Origin: an uncultured Gemmiger sp.
GTDB taxonomy: Bacteria; Bacillota; Clostridia; Oscillospirales; Ruminococcaceae
NCBI GenBank assembly: GCA_944388245.1
Contig: CALXIA010000005.1
Location: 1-64,000 of the forward strand
Length of the DNA stretch: 64,000 nucleotides
Direction of reading: 5' to 3'
A program made the translations under genes and the position numbers. The notes beneath the pieces were generated by a model. It saw nothing but the letters and a program-made list of their open reading frames with translations, searched no databases and had not been told where the DNA came from. Below, one piece after another: positions 1 to 7,562 of this stretch (position 1 is its first letter; each line of letters starts with the position of its first letter).

Positions 1-333
1 GAGGGCGAAAAGCGCAGCGCCATTCTGGTGGCGGAAGGCGAAAAGGAGAGCGCCATCCTGCGGGCGGACGCGGTGCGTGAGCAGCGCATCCGTGAAGCCG
101 ACGGTGAAGCGCAGGCCATCCGCAAGGTGCAGGAGGCGCTGGCCGACAGCCTGCGGATGCTGAACGAAGCCGCCCCCACCGACCGGGTGCTGGCCCTGAA
201 GGGGCTGGAAGCGCTGGCCAAGGTGGCGGACGGCAAAGCCACCAAGCTGATCATCCCCAGCGACATGCAGAACCTGGCCGGTCTGGTGAGCTCGGTGAAG
301 GAGATGGTCACCGACGCGCAGGCAGCCAAATAA
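1..333 (+). CDS. SPFH/band 7 (stomatin-like) protein, C-terminal part
   Basis: The reading frame is open from base 1, so the start lies outside the window; 110 residues and the stop are visible. They contain Ala/Glu/Arg-rich heptads (EGEKRSAILVAEGEKESAIL, then repeated EAQAIRK-like units), the long coiled coil that follows the SPFH domain in stomatin, QmcA and HflK-like proteins. A short hydrophobic end follows (TKLIIPSDMQNLAGLV). Family members oligomerise at the cytoplasmic membrane and scaffold proteases or lipid microdomains; a NfeD-type partner is often upstream, which cannot be checked here. The gene ends at a strong terminator and converges with the ABC exporter operon. The family call is fairly safe; the specific role is unknown. 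Confidence 0.8.
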   Translation, partial: EGEKRSAILVAEGEKESAILRADAVREQRIREADGEAQAIRKVQEALADSLRMLNEAAPTDRVLALKGLEALAKVADGKATKLIIPSDMQNLAGLVSSVKEMVTDAQAAK

Positions 334-342
334 CCAATTTTA

Positions 343-382
343 CAATACAGAAGGCCGGGGCAGACATCCTGCCCCGGCCTTC
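343..382 (+). terminator. Intrinsic terminator after the SPFH gene (left copy)
   Basis: AAGGCCGGGGCAG pairs with CTGCCCCGGCCTT around a short loop, 10 bases after the stop. The 32-base hairpin (351-382) is repeated exactly at 508-539. Confidence 0.75.
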
Positions 383-507
383 CGACTGTCGAAAAAGTCT
401 TTTCGACAGTCGGCGGGAATATCGCAAGTGGGAGAGGGCCCTGATGGTCCTCTCCCACACCCTCTCCCCTTTCGGTAAGAAAAGAGGGCACCTTTTCCTG
501 CAAGCTA
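383..507. repeat. 125-bp palindrome-rich segment between two copies of a terminator
   Basis: The segment holds two hairpins: CGACTGTCGAAAA/TTTTCGACAGTCG near 384-415 and TGGGAGAGG/CCTCTCCCA near 430-457. It sits between two identical, same-orientation 32-base terminator copies. The outer flanks CAATACAG (343-350) and CTGTATTG (539-546) are complementary, so the outer halves would rebuild one larger symmetrical terminator. I infer an insertion or duplication inside an ancestral bidirectional terminator. No coding capacity was recognised. Confidence 0.45.
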
Positions 508-546
508 AAGGCCGGGGCAGACATCCTGCCCCGGCCTTCTGTATTG
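508..546 (-). terminator. Intrinsic terminator of the ABC exporter operon (right copy)
   Basis: Second copy of the 32-base hairpin (508-539) followed by complementary flank CTGTATTG. It lies just downstream of the ABC exporter stop at 553 in the minus direction. Confidence 0.7.
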
Positions 547-552
547 TTGGGA

Positions 553-2469
553 TTATTCCAGTTCAAACGCGCCGGTATACAACTGATAGTACTTGCCCCG
601 TTCCGCGATCAGCTTTTCATGGCTGCCCCGCTCGATGATGCGGCCGTGCTCCAGCACCATGATCACGTCGGAGTTCTGCACCGTGGACAGCCGGTGGGCG
701 ATCACAAATACGGTGCGGCCGTACATCAACGCGTCCATACCCGCCTGCACAATGGCCTCGGTGCGGGTATCAATGCTGCTGGTGGCCTCGTCCAGGATCA
801 TGACCGGCGGATCGGCTACCGCCGCCCGGGCGATGGAGAGCAGCTGCCGCTGCCCCTGGGACAGGCCGCTGCCGTCCCCTTCCAGCACCGTCTGGTAGCC
901 GTCCGGCAGCATCCGGATAAAGCTGTCCGCGTTGGCCAGCTTGGCGGCGGCGATGCACTCCTCATCGGTGGCATTCAGCCGCCCGTACCGGATGTTCTCC
1001 ATGACGGTGCCGGTGAACAGGTTCACGTCCTGCAGCACCACGCCCAGGCTCCGGCGCAGGTCGGCCTTTTTGATCTTGTTGATGTTGATGCCGTCATAGC
1101 GGATCTTGCCGTCCGCAATGTCGTAGAACCGGTTGATCAGGTTGGTGATGGTGGTCTTGCCCGCGCCGGTGGCCCCCACAAAGGCCAGCTTCTGGCCCGG
1201 TTCCGCATACATACAGATGTCGTGCAGGATAGGTTTGTCGGGCGTATAGGCAAAGTCCACATGGTCGAACACCACATTGCCCTGCAGCTTGGTGTAGGTC
1301 AGGGTACCGTCGCCATGGGGATGTTTCCAGGCCCACATGCCGGTGGATTCGGTGGTCTCCTCCAGTTCCCCATTCTTGTTGTAGCGGGCATTGACCAGGG
1401 TCACATAGCCCTGATCCTCTTCGCTGGGCTCATCCATCAGTTCAAAGATCCGCCCCGCGCCCGCCAGCGCCATAACCACGTTGTTGAACTGCTGGCTGAC
1501 CTGGGCGATCGGGTTGACAAAGCTGCGGGACATGGTCAGGAAGGAGGCAATGGTGCCCAGGGTCAGGGTGCTGACCCCGGCCAGGCCGATGTTGCCAACC
1601 CCAATGATGGCCATGGCGCCGCCCACCACCGCCAGCAGCACATACAGCACATAGCCCAGGCTGGCCACCACCGGCATGATGATGTTGCCCATCATGTTGG
1701 CGTTGGTGGACGCCTCGCACAGCCGGTCGTTGTGGAAGTCAAAGGCCTCCCGGGCCTTCTCCTCGTGGCAAAAGACCTTGACCACCTTCTGGCCGTTGAT
1801 CATCTCTTCGATATAGCCGTTGACCTCGCCCAGCGTCTTCTGCTGCTGCACGAAGAACCGGCCGCTGTGACCGGCGATGTACCGCACCACCCACAGGAGG
1901 AACACCGCGAACAGCACCACAAAGAGGGCGAGAGTCACGCTCAGATACAGCATGGAAAAGAACACCGCGATCAGGGTCACACAGCTGGAAAACAGCTGGG
2001 GCATACTCTGGCTGATCATCTGGCGCAGGGTATCGGTGTCGTTGGTGTAGTAGCTCATCACGTCGCCGTGGGTATGGGTGTCAAAGTACGAGATAGGCAG
2101 GGTCTGCATGTGGTTGAACATCTCGTCCCGGATGCGCTTGAGGGTACCCTGGGCGACGATCGCCATCAGCCGGTTGTAGAACAGGGTGCAGAGCACGCCT
2201 ACCACATACAGGCAGGCCATACCGGACACCGCCTGCGCCAGACCGGTAAAGACCGGGTTGCTGTCCAGCAAAAGCGGCGAGATGTAATCGTCGATCAGCC
2301 GCTGCAGGAACAGGGCCGAGGCCGCGTTGGTAAAGGCGCTGACCAGAATACAGATCACCACAAAGATCAGCTGGATCCGGTACTGAGACATATACCCCAG
2401 CAGACGGCGGATGGTGCCGGGCTTGAACCGCATGACCGGCGCCTGAGGCTTGTTTGCGGACTTAGCCAT
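553..2469 (-). CDS. ABC exporter half-transporter, catalytic-site subunit (fused permease and ATPase)
   Basis: 638 residues: six-helix ABC exporter domain (about 25-370) and a C-terminal nucleotide-binding domain. Walker A is GATGAGKTT, the signature is LSQGQ and Walker B ends MILDEATSS, so the catalytic Glu is present. A hydrophilic insertion (KNGELEETTEST to GDGTLTY) separates the last helix from the ATPase. The ATG at 2469 is preceded by AAGGCGG and overlaps the end of the upstream half-transporter by 8 bases, indicating translational coupling. Together the two form a heterodimeric multidrug-type exporter of the BmrCD/TM287-288 class. The MarR regulator upstream suggests an inducible drug, bile-acid or peptide efflux pump; the substrate is unknown. 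Confidence 0.92.
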   Translation of the reverse strand: MAKSANKPQAPVMRFKPGTIRRLLGYMSQYRIQLIFVVICILVSAFTNAASALFLQRLIDDYISPLLLDSNPVFTGLAQAVSGMACLYVVGVLCTLFYNRLMAIVAQGTLKRIRDEMFNHMQTLPISYFDTHTHGDVMSYYTNDTDTLRQMISQSMPQLFSSCVTLIAVFFSMLYLSVTLALFVVLFAVFLLWVVRYIAGHSGRFFVQQQKTLGEVNGYIEEMINGQKVVKVFCHEEKAREAFDFHNDRLCEASTNANMMGNIIMPVVASLGYVLYVLLAVVGGAMAIIGVGNIGLAGVSTLTLGTIASFLTMSRSFVNPIAQVSQQFNNVVMALAGAGRIFELMDEPSEEDQGYVTLVNARYNKNGELEETTESTGMWAWKHPHGDGTLTYTKLQGNVVFDHVDFAYTPDKPILHDICMYAEPGQKLAFVGATGAGKTTITNLINRFYDIADGKIRYDGININKIKKADLRRSLGVVLQDVNLFTGTVMENIRYGRLNATDEECIAAAKLANADSFIRMLPDGYQTVLEGDGSGLSQGQRQLLSIARAAVADPPVMILDEATSSIDTRTEAIVQAGMDALMYGRTVFVIAHRLSTVQNSDVIMVLEHGRIIERGSHEKLIAERGKYYQLYTGAFELE

Positions 2470-4207
2470 TCTGATCACCGCCTTTCTTGTTCTGGGATTC
2501 ATAGGCTTCCCGATAAATGTCGCAGCTTTGCAGCAGCTGGGCGTGGGTGCCAAGCCCCACGATCCGGCCCGCGTCCAGCACCACGATCTGGTCGGCGTCC
2601 TGAATGGAGGACACCCGCTGGGCAATGATGATCTTGGTGGTGTCCGGGATCTCCTGGGCAAATGCCCGACGGATACGGGCGTCGGTCTCGGTATCCACCG
2701 CGCTGGTGGAGTCATCCAGAATCAGGATCTTGGGCTTCTTGAGCAGCGCGCGGGCAATACACAGACGCTGTTTCTGACCGCCGGACACATTGGCGCCGCC
2801 CTGCTCGATATAGGTATCGTAGCCGTCCGGCATCTGCTGGATAAACTCATCCGCACAGGCCAGCTGGCAGGCGTGGACCATCTGCTCGTCGGTGGCGTGT
2901 TCGTCGCCCCAGCGCAGATTCTCCTTAATGGTGCCGGAGAACAGCACATTCTTTTGCAGAACCATGGCCACCTGGTTGCGCAGGGTTTCCAGGTCATAGT
3001 CCCGCACATCCACGCCGCCCACCTTGACGCTGCCGCCGGTAACGTCGTACAGGCGGGGGATCAGCTGCACCAGGCTGGACTTGGAAGAGCCGGTGCCGCC
3101 CAGGATCCCCACCGTCTGGCCCGAGGCGATATGCAGATCCACGTGATCCAGCACCGGCCGCTCGGCCTTGCGGGCGTAGGAAAAGAGCACATCGGTAAAG
3201 TCGATGGAGCCATCCTTGACGGTATAGACCGGATCGGGGCCGTTTTTCAGATCGCTCTCTTCGGTGAGGATCTCCACGATCCGCTCGGCGCTGGCCCGGG
3301 AGATGGTGATCATGACCAGCACCATCGACAAAGCCATCAGGCTCATCAGGATCTGCAGCGCGTAGTTGAACAGGCTCATGAGCAAACCGGTGGTCAGTTC
3401 CGTGCCGCCGGACAGCACAATGACCCGGGCGCCCATCCAGCACAGCAGCAGGGTGCAGGCGTACATGGCGGCCTGCATCAGCGGCATATTGAACGCCAGG
3501 GTCTTTTCCGCCTTGGAGAAATCCTTGTAAATGCTCTGGGAAATGTTGTCAAATTTCTGGTTCTCGTAGTCCTCCCGGGTGAAGGATTTGACCACCCGGA
3601 TCCCGCGCAGGTTCTCCTGCACCACCTGATTGAGTTTGTCGTAGGTGCGGAACACCCGTTCAAAGACCGGATGGGCCAGCCGCATGATAATGTACAAGCC
3701 GATAAACAGCAGCGGCGCCGCCCCCAAAAAGATCAGGGACAGTTCCCGGTGGATGCTGAAGGAGACTATCATGGCCACCACCAGCATGACCGGACAGCGG
3801 ATGGCCAGCCGCACAATCATCTGGTAGGCCATCTGCACGTTGGTCACGTCGGTGGTCAGACGGGTCACGATGCTGGCCGTGGAAAACCGGTCAATGTTGG
3901 AGAAGGAAAAATCCTGTACCTTATAATACATATTCTGCCGCAAATTGCGGGCCAGGCCGCAGGCCGCCCGGGCGGCATAACGGCCGCCCAGCGCGCCAAA
4001 GGTCAGCGCCAGCACCGCGCTGACCAGCAGCACAGCACCGTATCCCAGCACCACATTCATGCGGCCCGGTTCGATGCCTTTGTCGATCAGATCCGCCATC
4101 AGCCGGGGGATCAGGATATCCAGCCCCACCTCCAGCACCGTGAAGAGCATCGCCAGCGCGGATACCTTCTTGTACTGACGGATGGAAGCGGCAAGGGTTT
4201 TGATCAT
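2462..4207 (-). CDS. ABC exporter half-transporter, degenerate-site subunit
   Basis: 581 residues with an N-terminal six-helix membrane domain and a C-terminal ATPase domain. Walker A reads GGTGSSKSS and the signature NVSGGQKQR is intact, but Walker B ends ILILDDSTSA: the catalytic Glu is replaced by Asp. This is the usual mark of the non-hydrolysing site in heterodimeric ABC exporters, and the partner at 553-2469 keeps the Glu. The ATG at 4207 follows GGAGGAATCGACTG, a near-ideal ribosome binding site; an in-frame start 12 codons further upstream lacks one. The gene follows marR with about 70 bases between them and is probably on the same transcript. Confidence 0.92.
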   Translation of the reverse strand: MIKTLAASIRQYKKVSALAMLFTVLEVGLDILIPRLMADLIDKGIEPGRMNVVLGYGAVLLVSAVLALTFGALGGRYAARAACGLARNLRQNMYYKVQDFSFSNIDRFSTASIVTRLTTDVTNVQMAYQMIVRLAIRCPVMLVVAMIVSFSIHRELSLIFLGAAPLLFIGLYIIMRLAHPVFERVFRTYDKLNQVVQENLRGIRVVKSFTREDYENQKFDNISQSIYKDFSKAEKTLAFNMPLMQAAMYACTLLLCWMGARVIVLSGGTELTTGLLMSLFNYALQILMSLMALSMVLVMITISRASAERIVEILTEESDLKNGPDPVYTVKDGSIDFTDVLFSYARKAERPVLDHVDLHIASGQTVGILGGTGSSKSSLVQLIPRLYDVTGGSVKVGGVDVRDYDLETLRNQVAMVLQKNVLFSGTIKENLRWGDEHATDEQMVHACQLACADEFIQQMPDGYDTYIEQGGANVSGGQKQRLCIARALLKKPKILILDDSTSAVDTETDARIRRAFAQEIPDTTKIIIAQRVSSIQDADQIVVLDAGRIVGLGTHAQLLQSCDIYREAYESQNKKGGDQNG

Positions 4208-4280
4208 CAGTCGATTCCTCCTTTTGCGCGGAACAGCCCACACGACCGGCCCGCCGATTGAAACAGTCTCTGTTGTGCGT

Positions 4281-4712
4281 TCACGCCTTCAGGTTCTCCT
4301 GCAGGCGCGCCAGATAGTCGAAGAGGCGATCCAGTTCTTCCTCCGAAAAGCCATCGGCCAGCCGTTGCTCCATGCGGGCCATATTGGCGTCCGCCATCTG
4401 ACGCACCGCCCGGCCCTGTTCGGTCAGAACGAGTTTTTTCAGCCGGGCGTCCCCCGGCACCGGCAGCCGCTGGATCAGCCCTTTTTCCTCCATGAGTTTG
4501 ACCACCTTGGACACGGTGGACCGGGTGATGGAAAAGTGTTCCTCAATATCTTTCTGGTACACGTCCTGGTCCTCATGACGAGCCAGATATTTGAGGATCC
4601 AGCCATTTCCGCCGGTGGCCTTGTGCAGCTGCTCCGCGTCAGCCTGGCTGTCCAGTTCACGGCGGATCATGGTGGAGATCCGGATCAGCTGAATGCCGAG
4701 AATCCTTTCCAT
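4281..4712 (-). CDS. MarR-family transcriptional regulator
   Basis: 143 residues with the winged-helix MarR fold: dimerising N-terminal helices, a recognition region (FSITRSTVSKVVKLMEEKGL) and a wing (DARLKKLVLTEQGRA). It is the first gene of a minus-strand operon with the two ABC half-transporters, an arrangement typical of ligand-relieved autorepression of an efflux pump. A dyad over the promoter -10 box (4783-4814) is the obvious operator candidate. The ribosome binding site GGAGGAAGG precedes the ATG. Domain and context are clear; the ligand cannot be inferred. Confidence 0.9.
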   Translation of the reverse strand: MERILGIQLIRISTMIRRELDSQADAEQLHKATGGNGWILKYLARHEDQDVYQKDIEEHFSITRSTVSKVVKLMEEKGLIQRLPVPGDARLKKLVLTEQGRAVRQMADANMARMEQRLADGFSEEELDRLFDYLARLQENLKA

Positions 4713-4782
4713 GCGGTTGCCTTCCTCCCTGTCTGGAAACGCCGGTCTGTAAACAGCCCGGCGCCAATTGTTTCCTCTTCAA

Positions 4783-4827
4783 CAGTTCGCTATATGACAT
4801 TATACCGAACTGTCACAATTTGTCAAT
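4783..4827 (-). promoter_or_regulatory. marR-ABC exporter promoter with overlapping operator dyad
   Basis: On the minus strand TTGACA (4827-4822), a 16-base spacer and TATAAT (4805-4800) form a consensus sigma-A promoter. The inverted repeat ACAGTTCG (4783-4790) / CGAACTGT (4807-4814) brackets the -10 box, so a protein bound there would block polymerase. MarR as the binder is inferred. Confidence 0.75.
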
Positions 4828-4920
4828 CGCTTTTCAGGAATTTGTTTTGCCGCACAAAATTAAGCGTTCTGCACAGATTCTATCTTTGTAATTTATACAA
4901 ACTGCTCTAACAACAGGCAA

Positions 4921-4956
4921 CAAAAACCCCGGTATCCCGTTACCGGAACACCGGGG
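4921..4956 (-). terminator. Terminator of glpP-glpK
   Basis: On the minus strand CCCCGGT and ACCGGGG form a hairpin followed by TTTTTG, about 30 bases after the glpK stop. Confidence 0.7.
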
Positions 4957-4988
4957 AATGAAAAAAACTTCTGTGCCGGGGGTGCGTG

Positions 4989-6482
4989 TCAGCCCTCCGC
5001 CCAGTTTTTAGCCCGCTCCACCGCTTTGCGCCAGCCGGCCTGAAGACGCTGCCGCTCCTCCTGGGACATGGCCGGCTCATACAGCTTATCCAGCGTCCAC
5101 TGGGCCCGGATATCGTCCAGACTGCTCCACACGCCGGTGGCCAGGCCGGCCAGATAGGCAGCGCCCAGCGCGGTAGTCTCCCGGATCATGGGGCGGCGGA
5201 TAGTCCGCCCCACAATATCCGCCTGGAACTGCATCAGGAAGTTGTTGGCGGAGGCGCCGCCGTCCACCCGCAGCTCCCGCAGGCAGATACCGGTATCTTC
5301 CTCCATGGCACGCAGCACGTCGCCGGTCTGGTAGGCGACCGCCTCCAGGCTGGCCCGGATGATATGGTTGCGCCCCGCGCCCCGGGTCAGGCCCAGGATG
5401 GCGCCCCGGGCGTACATATCCCAATGGGGCGCGCCCAGGCCGGTAAAGGCCGGCACTACATAGACCCCGGCGCTGTCCTTGACCTTTTTGGCAAAGTATT
5501 CAGTATCGGCAGCCTCGGTGATGAGATGCAGCTCATCCCGCAGCCACTGGACCACCGCGCCGCCCACAAAAACGCTGCCCTCCAGCGCGTACTGGACCTT
5601 GCCGTTGATGCCGATCGCGATGGTGGTGAGCAGGCCGTTCCGGCTCTGGTACATGGTGTCGCCGGTGTTCATCAGCAAAAAGCAACCGGTGCCATAGGTG
5701 TTTTTCGCCTCGCCGGGCTCAAAGCAGGTCTGGCCGAACAGGGCGGCCTGCTGGTCGCCGGCGATACCCGCAATGGGCACCTCCACCCCCTGGATGTTCA
5801 CATAGCCGTACACCTGGCTGCATCCCTGCACCGAGGGCAGCATCTGCATCGGGATGTTCAGCCGGCGGCAGATCGTTTCGTCCCAGCACAGATCCCGGAT
5901 GTTGTACAGCATGGTCCGGCTGGCGTTGGTGTAGTCGGTCACATGGGCGGCGCCGCCGGTCAGTTTCCAGATCAGCCAGGTATCCACCGTGCCGAACAGC
6001 AGCTGCCCCGCCTCCGCCTTTTCCCGGGCGCCGGGCACATTGTCCAGGATCCACTGGATCTTGGTAGCGGAAAAATAGGCGTCCACCAGAAGGCCGGTGC
6101 GCTCTTTCACATAGTTTGTGAATTCCGCGTCGCTCTTGAGTTCTTCGCAAAGGGCGGCGGTGCGGCGGCACTGCCAGACAATGGCGTTGTACACCGGGCG
6201 GCCGCTTTCCTTGTCCCAGACGATGGCGGTCTCCCGCTGGTTGGTGATGCCGATACCGGCGATCTCCTCCGGGGAGACCCCACTCTGCGCCAGCACCTCC
6301 ATCAGCACGCCGTACTGGCTGGAGTAGATCTCCATGGGATCATGCTCCACCCAGCCGGGATGCGGATAATGCTGGGTAAACTCTTTCTGGGCCATCTGCA
6401 CGATGTTCTGGTGTTCATCAAACAGGATGCAACGGCTGCTGGTCGTGCCCTGGTCCAGGGCGATCACATAGTGTTTCTTCAC
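4989..6482 (-). CDS. glpK: Glycerol kinase
   Basis: 497 residues, the normal family length. It begins with the FGGY-kinase phosphate-1 motif ([10 protein letters not shown]) and has the [10 protein letters not shown] block, the glycerol-contact region WVEHDP and the ATP-binding region [11 protein letters not shown] through KNTYGTGCF. It phosphorylates glycerol to sn-glycerol 3-phosphate in the cytoplasm, feeding the dehydrogenase encoded at 9667-12734. The start is GTG, with GGAGG about ten bases upstream. glpP lies 89 bases upstream on the same strand, so glpK is probably controlled through the glpP leader. No glycerol facilitator gene is in the window. Confidence 0.96.
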   Translation of the reverse strand: MKKHYVIALDQGTTSSRCILFDEHQNIVQMAQKEFTQHYPHPGWVEHDPMEIYSSQYGVLMEVLAQSGVSPEEIAGIGITNQRETAIVWDKESGRPVYNAIVWQCRRTAALCEELKSDAEFTNYVKERTGLLVDAYFSATKIQWILDNVPGAREKAEAGQLLFGTVDTWLIWKLTGGAAHVTDYTNASRTMLYNIRDLCWDETICRRLNIPMQMLPSVQGCSQVYGYVNIQGVEVPIAGIAGDQQAALFGQTCFEPGEAKNTYGTGCFLLMNTGDTMYQSRNGLLTTIAIGINGKVQYALEGSVFVGGAVVQWLRDELHLITEAADTEYFAKKVKDSAGVYVVPAFTGLGAPHWDMYARGAILGLTRGAGRNHIIRASLEAVAYQTGDVLRAMEEDTGICLRELRVDGGASANNFLMQFQADIVGRTIRRPMIRETTALGAAYLAGLATGVWSSLDDIRAQWTLDKLYEPAMSQEERQRLQAGWRKAVERAKNWAEG

Positions 6483-6571
6483 GGTGGGACGCCTCCTTTT
6501 CGGCTTGAATCAACGAGAACTTCGGGATATTTACCGCGCCGCGCCGGGCGCTTGCTGTTTTGGAAACCGGC

Positions 6572-7144
6572 TTACATGGCCCAGACCGCCGGGCAGGTGC
6601 TGGACACCGCCGCCGCGCCCGCCCGCATGGCGGCCATGACCTCTTCTTTGTATTTGATGAGCCCGCCCGCGATCAGGGGCGTGGAGGTGGCCTGGGTGAT
6701 CTCGGTGATCACCCGGGGCATGATGCCGGGCAGGATCTCAATGAAATCCGGCTTCCCCACCGACAACTGGGTGGCCAGATTGGACAGCGCCATGGAATCC
6801 AGAATAAACGCGCGCTGCACGGTGAGAAGCCCCAGATGGCGCGCCCGGCGCACCAGCGTGGGTTTCGTGGAGATAATGCCGTCCGGCGCGCAGATCCGCG
6901 CCAGGCCGTCCACCGCCACCTCCCGCTGGCTCAACCCGTCCACCAGGTCAATGTGCACAATGGCCAGCTTGCCCGCGGCGTGGACCCGGTCCACCAGGTC
7001 CGGCACATTCAACACAGTGCCGAATAAAAGAAACACCACTTCGCACTCGCTGCTCAACGCCCCGGAAAGCCCGGCCTCATCCTTTACCGCGGCGATCACC
7101 GGGCAATCCAGCAACCGCTGTTTTTTCGACAATAAATCCTCCAC
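6572..7144 (-). CDS. glpP: Glycerol-3-phosphate-responsive antiterminator GlpP
   Basis: 190 residues matching the GlpP family, a TIM-barrel-like RNA-binding antiterminator that, with glycerol 3-phosphate, prevents termination in leaders of glp transcripts in Bacillus. Visible conserved parts are CPVIAAVKDE, VFLLFGTVLNV, VHIDLVDGLS, DGIISTKP, FIEILPGIMP and TPLIAGGLI. The start is GTG at 7144, eight bases after GGAG. The gene is followed by glpK and preceded by a promoter and a hairpin with a U-run (7192-7227), suggesting that GlpP controls its own operon. A second similar leader precedes glpA. Binding to either leader is inferred. Confidence 0.93.
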   Translation of the reverse strand: MEDLLSKKQRLLDCPVIAAVKDEAGLSGALSSECEVVFLLFGTVLNVPDLVDRVHAAGKLAIVHIDLVDGLSQREVAVDGLARICAPDGIISTKPTLVRRARHLGLLTVQRAFILDSMALSNLATQLSVGKPDFIEILPGIMPRVITEITQATSTPLIAGGLIKYKEEVMAAMRAGAAAVSSTCPAVWAM

Positions 7145-7191
7145 GTCTTACACTCCCCAACCCGAACAAGATTGATAAAAAATAAACAAGC

Positions 7192-7227
7192 AAAAAAGAG
7201 CAGGGCGAACATCCGCTCGCCCCGCTC
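7192..7227 (-). promoter_or_regulatory. Leader terminator (attenuator) of glpP-glpK
   Basis: In the minus-strand transcript GAGCGGGGCGA pairs with UCGCCCUGCUC and is followed by six U (7197-7192). It lies between the promoter (-10 at 7255-7250) and the glpP start at 7144, only about 20 bases into the RNA. This is the expected position for a GlpP-controlled antitermination site. Confidence 0.7.
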
Positions 7228-7249
7228 CCACTCTCTACTGGACAACGGT

Positions 7250-7278
7250 ATTATGGCAGATTCGTCGCTAAAAGTAAA
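7250..7278 (-). promoter_or_regulatory. Promoter of glpP-glpK
   Basis: Minus-strand TTTACT (7278-7273), 17-base spacer, CATAAT (7255-7250). The expected transcript start is near 7243. Confidence 0.6.
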
Positions 7279-7358
7279 GCAGCTGAACAAAAAAACAGCT
7301 ATTTCGACAAAGCCCTCCGCCCTTTTATGTGCTTATTCCACAAAGTTACTTTTCCCTA

Positions 7359-7388
7359 TTGACGTGAAACTGTGCAGGATGGTAGTAT
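7359..7388 (+). promoter_or_regulatory. Putative promoter of the alpha/beta hydrolase gene
   Basis: TTGACG (7359-7364), 18-base spacer, TAGTAT (7383-7388), giving a leader of about 165 bases before the ATG at 7563. It diverges from the glpP promoter. Confidence 0.5.
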
Positions 7389-7422
7389 GAAGGCAGCAAA
7401 ATGCTCCGGAGATGCGAAAGTG

Positions 7423-7489
7423 GGCGTAAAGGCAGATGGGTGCTGTCTTTGCGTCTTTTTTCTTGTCCGGCGCATAAATATGCAGCCGG
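7423..7489 (+). promoter_or_regulatory. Structured leader with internal terminator before the hydrolase gene
   Basis: GGCGTAAAGGCAG (7423-7435) pairs over 13 positions, with GU wobbles, with CTGTCTTTGCGTC (7443-7455) and is followed by six T: an intrinsic terminator inside the 5-prime leader. A second hairpin follows, CCGGC-GCATA (7467-7476) with TATGC-A-GCCGG (7479-7489). I recognise no riboswitch family. Premature termination relieved by GlpP or another factor would explain it. Confidence 0.5.
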
Positions 7490-7562
7490 GGTCAGTGCGC
7501 AGGGCACGGCTGAACGTTTGGGAGACCAACGCAATTTATCACAAACAGACGGGAGGAGAAAC

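Noticed and set aside
553..2715. Longer start for the catalytic ABC subunit (to 2715)
   Set aside because: The extra N terminus is an out-of-frame reading of the upstream subunit; ATG at 2469 has a ribosome site and fits the family.
7395..7461. Possible cyclic-di-GMP (GEMM) riboswitch before the hydrolase gene
   Set aside because: A GAAA loop and a GGGCGTAAAG stretch look superficially similar, but the 3-prime half of the aptamer is missing and the space before the terminator is too short.
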